Assembly: GCF_000302595.1 (NCBI RefSeq)
Contig: NZ_JH947127.1
Location: 248,001-312,000, forward strand
DNA: 64,000 nucleotides
Direction of reading: 5' to 3'
DNA from: Pedobacter arcticus A12
Lineage (GTDB): Bacteria > Bacteroidota > Bacteroidia > Sphingobacteriales > Sphingobacteriaceae
Positions 63,687-64,000 of the stretch are shown piece after piece (within the stretch, counting starts at the first letter, position 1; each line of letters starts with the position of its first letter). The notes below the pieces were generated by a model. It searched no databases and was not told where the DNA came from. It saw only the letters and a program-made list of their open reading frames with translations. The position numbers were made by a program, and so were the translations under genes.

Positions 63687-64000
63687 ATGCAGAGCTACGA
63701 AGAATTTTTGGACCTAAGCGTTGGTTTTCCACAGGAAGGTTTTGACATTATTGATGACGAACTTTATTTCCATGATTTGAATTTGATGGAAATGATAGAA
63801 ACTTACGGCACTCCCTTAAGATTCACCTACTTACCTATCATCAGTAAAAAAATTCAGCAGGCGAAAATTCTTTTTCAGACTGCGATTATTAAAAATAATT
63901 ACCGCGGAACTTACAAGTATTGTTATTGCACCAAAAGTTCGCATTTTAAACATATCGTTGAAGAAGCTTTAAAAAACGACATCCACTTAGAAACATCTTC
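63687..64000 (+). CDS. speA: Arginine decarboxylase (PLP, alanine racemase fold), 3' end cut off
   Basis: The first 104 residues, from the ATG at 63687, run off the window. The sequence MQSYEEFLDLSVGFPQEGFD and YGTPLRFTYLPIISKKIQQA is that of the arginine decarboxylase form found in Bacteroidota. The pyridoxal phosphate lysine is Lys83 in YCYCTKSSHFKHI, followed by ALKNDIHLETSS. It would make agmatine from arginine, for polyamine synthesis. The close relation to diaminopimelate decarboxylase means the substrate is set partly by context. Confidence 0.85.
   Translation, partial: MQSYEEFLDLSVGFPQEGFDIIDDELYFHDLNLMEMIETYGTPLRFTYLPIISKKIQQAKILFQTAIIKNNYRGTYKYCYCTKSSHFKHIVEEALKNDIHLETS

Overview
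The window is from a Bacteroidota chromosome, most likely Sphingobacteriaceae (Pedobacter-like). Grounds seen in the sequence: -7 promoter boxes of the TAnnTTTG type, type IX secretion genes (a PorD family protein and a C25 peptidase with a sorting-like C-terminus), a type III glutamine synthetase, GH92/GH125 mannosidases, and the order bamD-rpoZ-coaBC-porD-recN. The genus is an inference. No rRNA, tRNA or CRISPR array was seen.

Layout. 1-2.6 kb: the 3' part of an ice-binding-like (DUF3494) protein and a large OmpA-type outer membrane protein. 2.7-14.5 kb (minus strand): a seven-gene operon-like run, GH92 - ROK kinase - glycosylasparaginase - CutC - GH2 beta-mannosidase-like - GH125 - GH92, that reads as an exo-acting dismantling line for Asn-linked mannose glycans. 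14.7-19.7 kb (minus): pterin carbinolamine dehydratase, ankyrin protein plus large catalase, and an MDR oxidoreductase with a Crp/Fnr regulator. 20.2-25.5 kb: a cold-shock type DEAD-box helicase, then a Ku/LigD end-joining pair. 25.9-31 kb: a GT-C type membrane glycosyltransferase, a Pif1-like helicase with RecQ-like tail domains, two small proteins and CsaA.

31.2-43.1 kb looks AT-rich by eye and concerns the cell surface: a 1628-residue C25 peptidase followed by two membrane proteins of unknown role, then methyltransferases, a Wzx-type flippase, a NodB-type deacetylase and an acyltransferase-like protein. 43.2-44.0 kb is a TonB gene broken by a one-base deletion. 44.2-49.3 kb is a nitrogen block: porin, ammonium transporter and, divergently, type III glutamine synthetase. 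An intact IS3-family element (49304-50689) sits seven bases after the glutamine synthetase stop codon and separates that gene from its terminator. 50.9-58.8 kb is housekeeping: acyl-ACP desaturase, a lipoprotein, bamD, rpoZ, coaBC, porD, recN, fabI. 59-64 kb is arginine metabolism: argS, an arginine deiminase family protein, a CtlX-type hydrolase and the first 314 bases of an arginine decarboxylase.

The most interesting items are the N-glycan operon with CutC embedded in it, the C25 peptidase/membrane-protein trio, the IS element with its correctly phased A_AAA_AAG frameshift site, a dispersed intergenic repeat family, and a perfect 44-base tandem duplication beside the surface polysaccharide genes.
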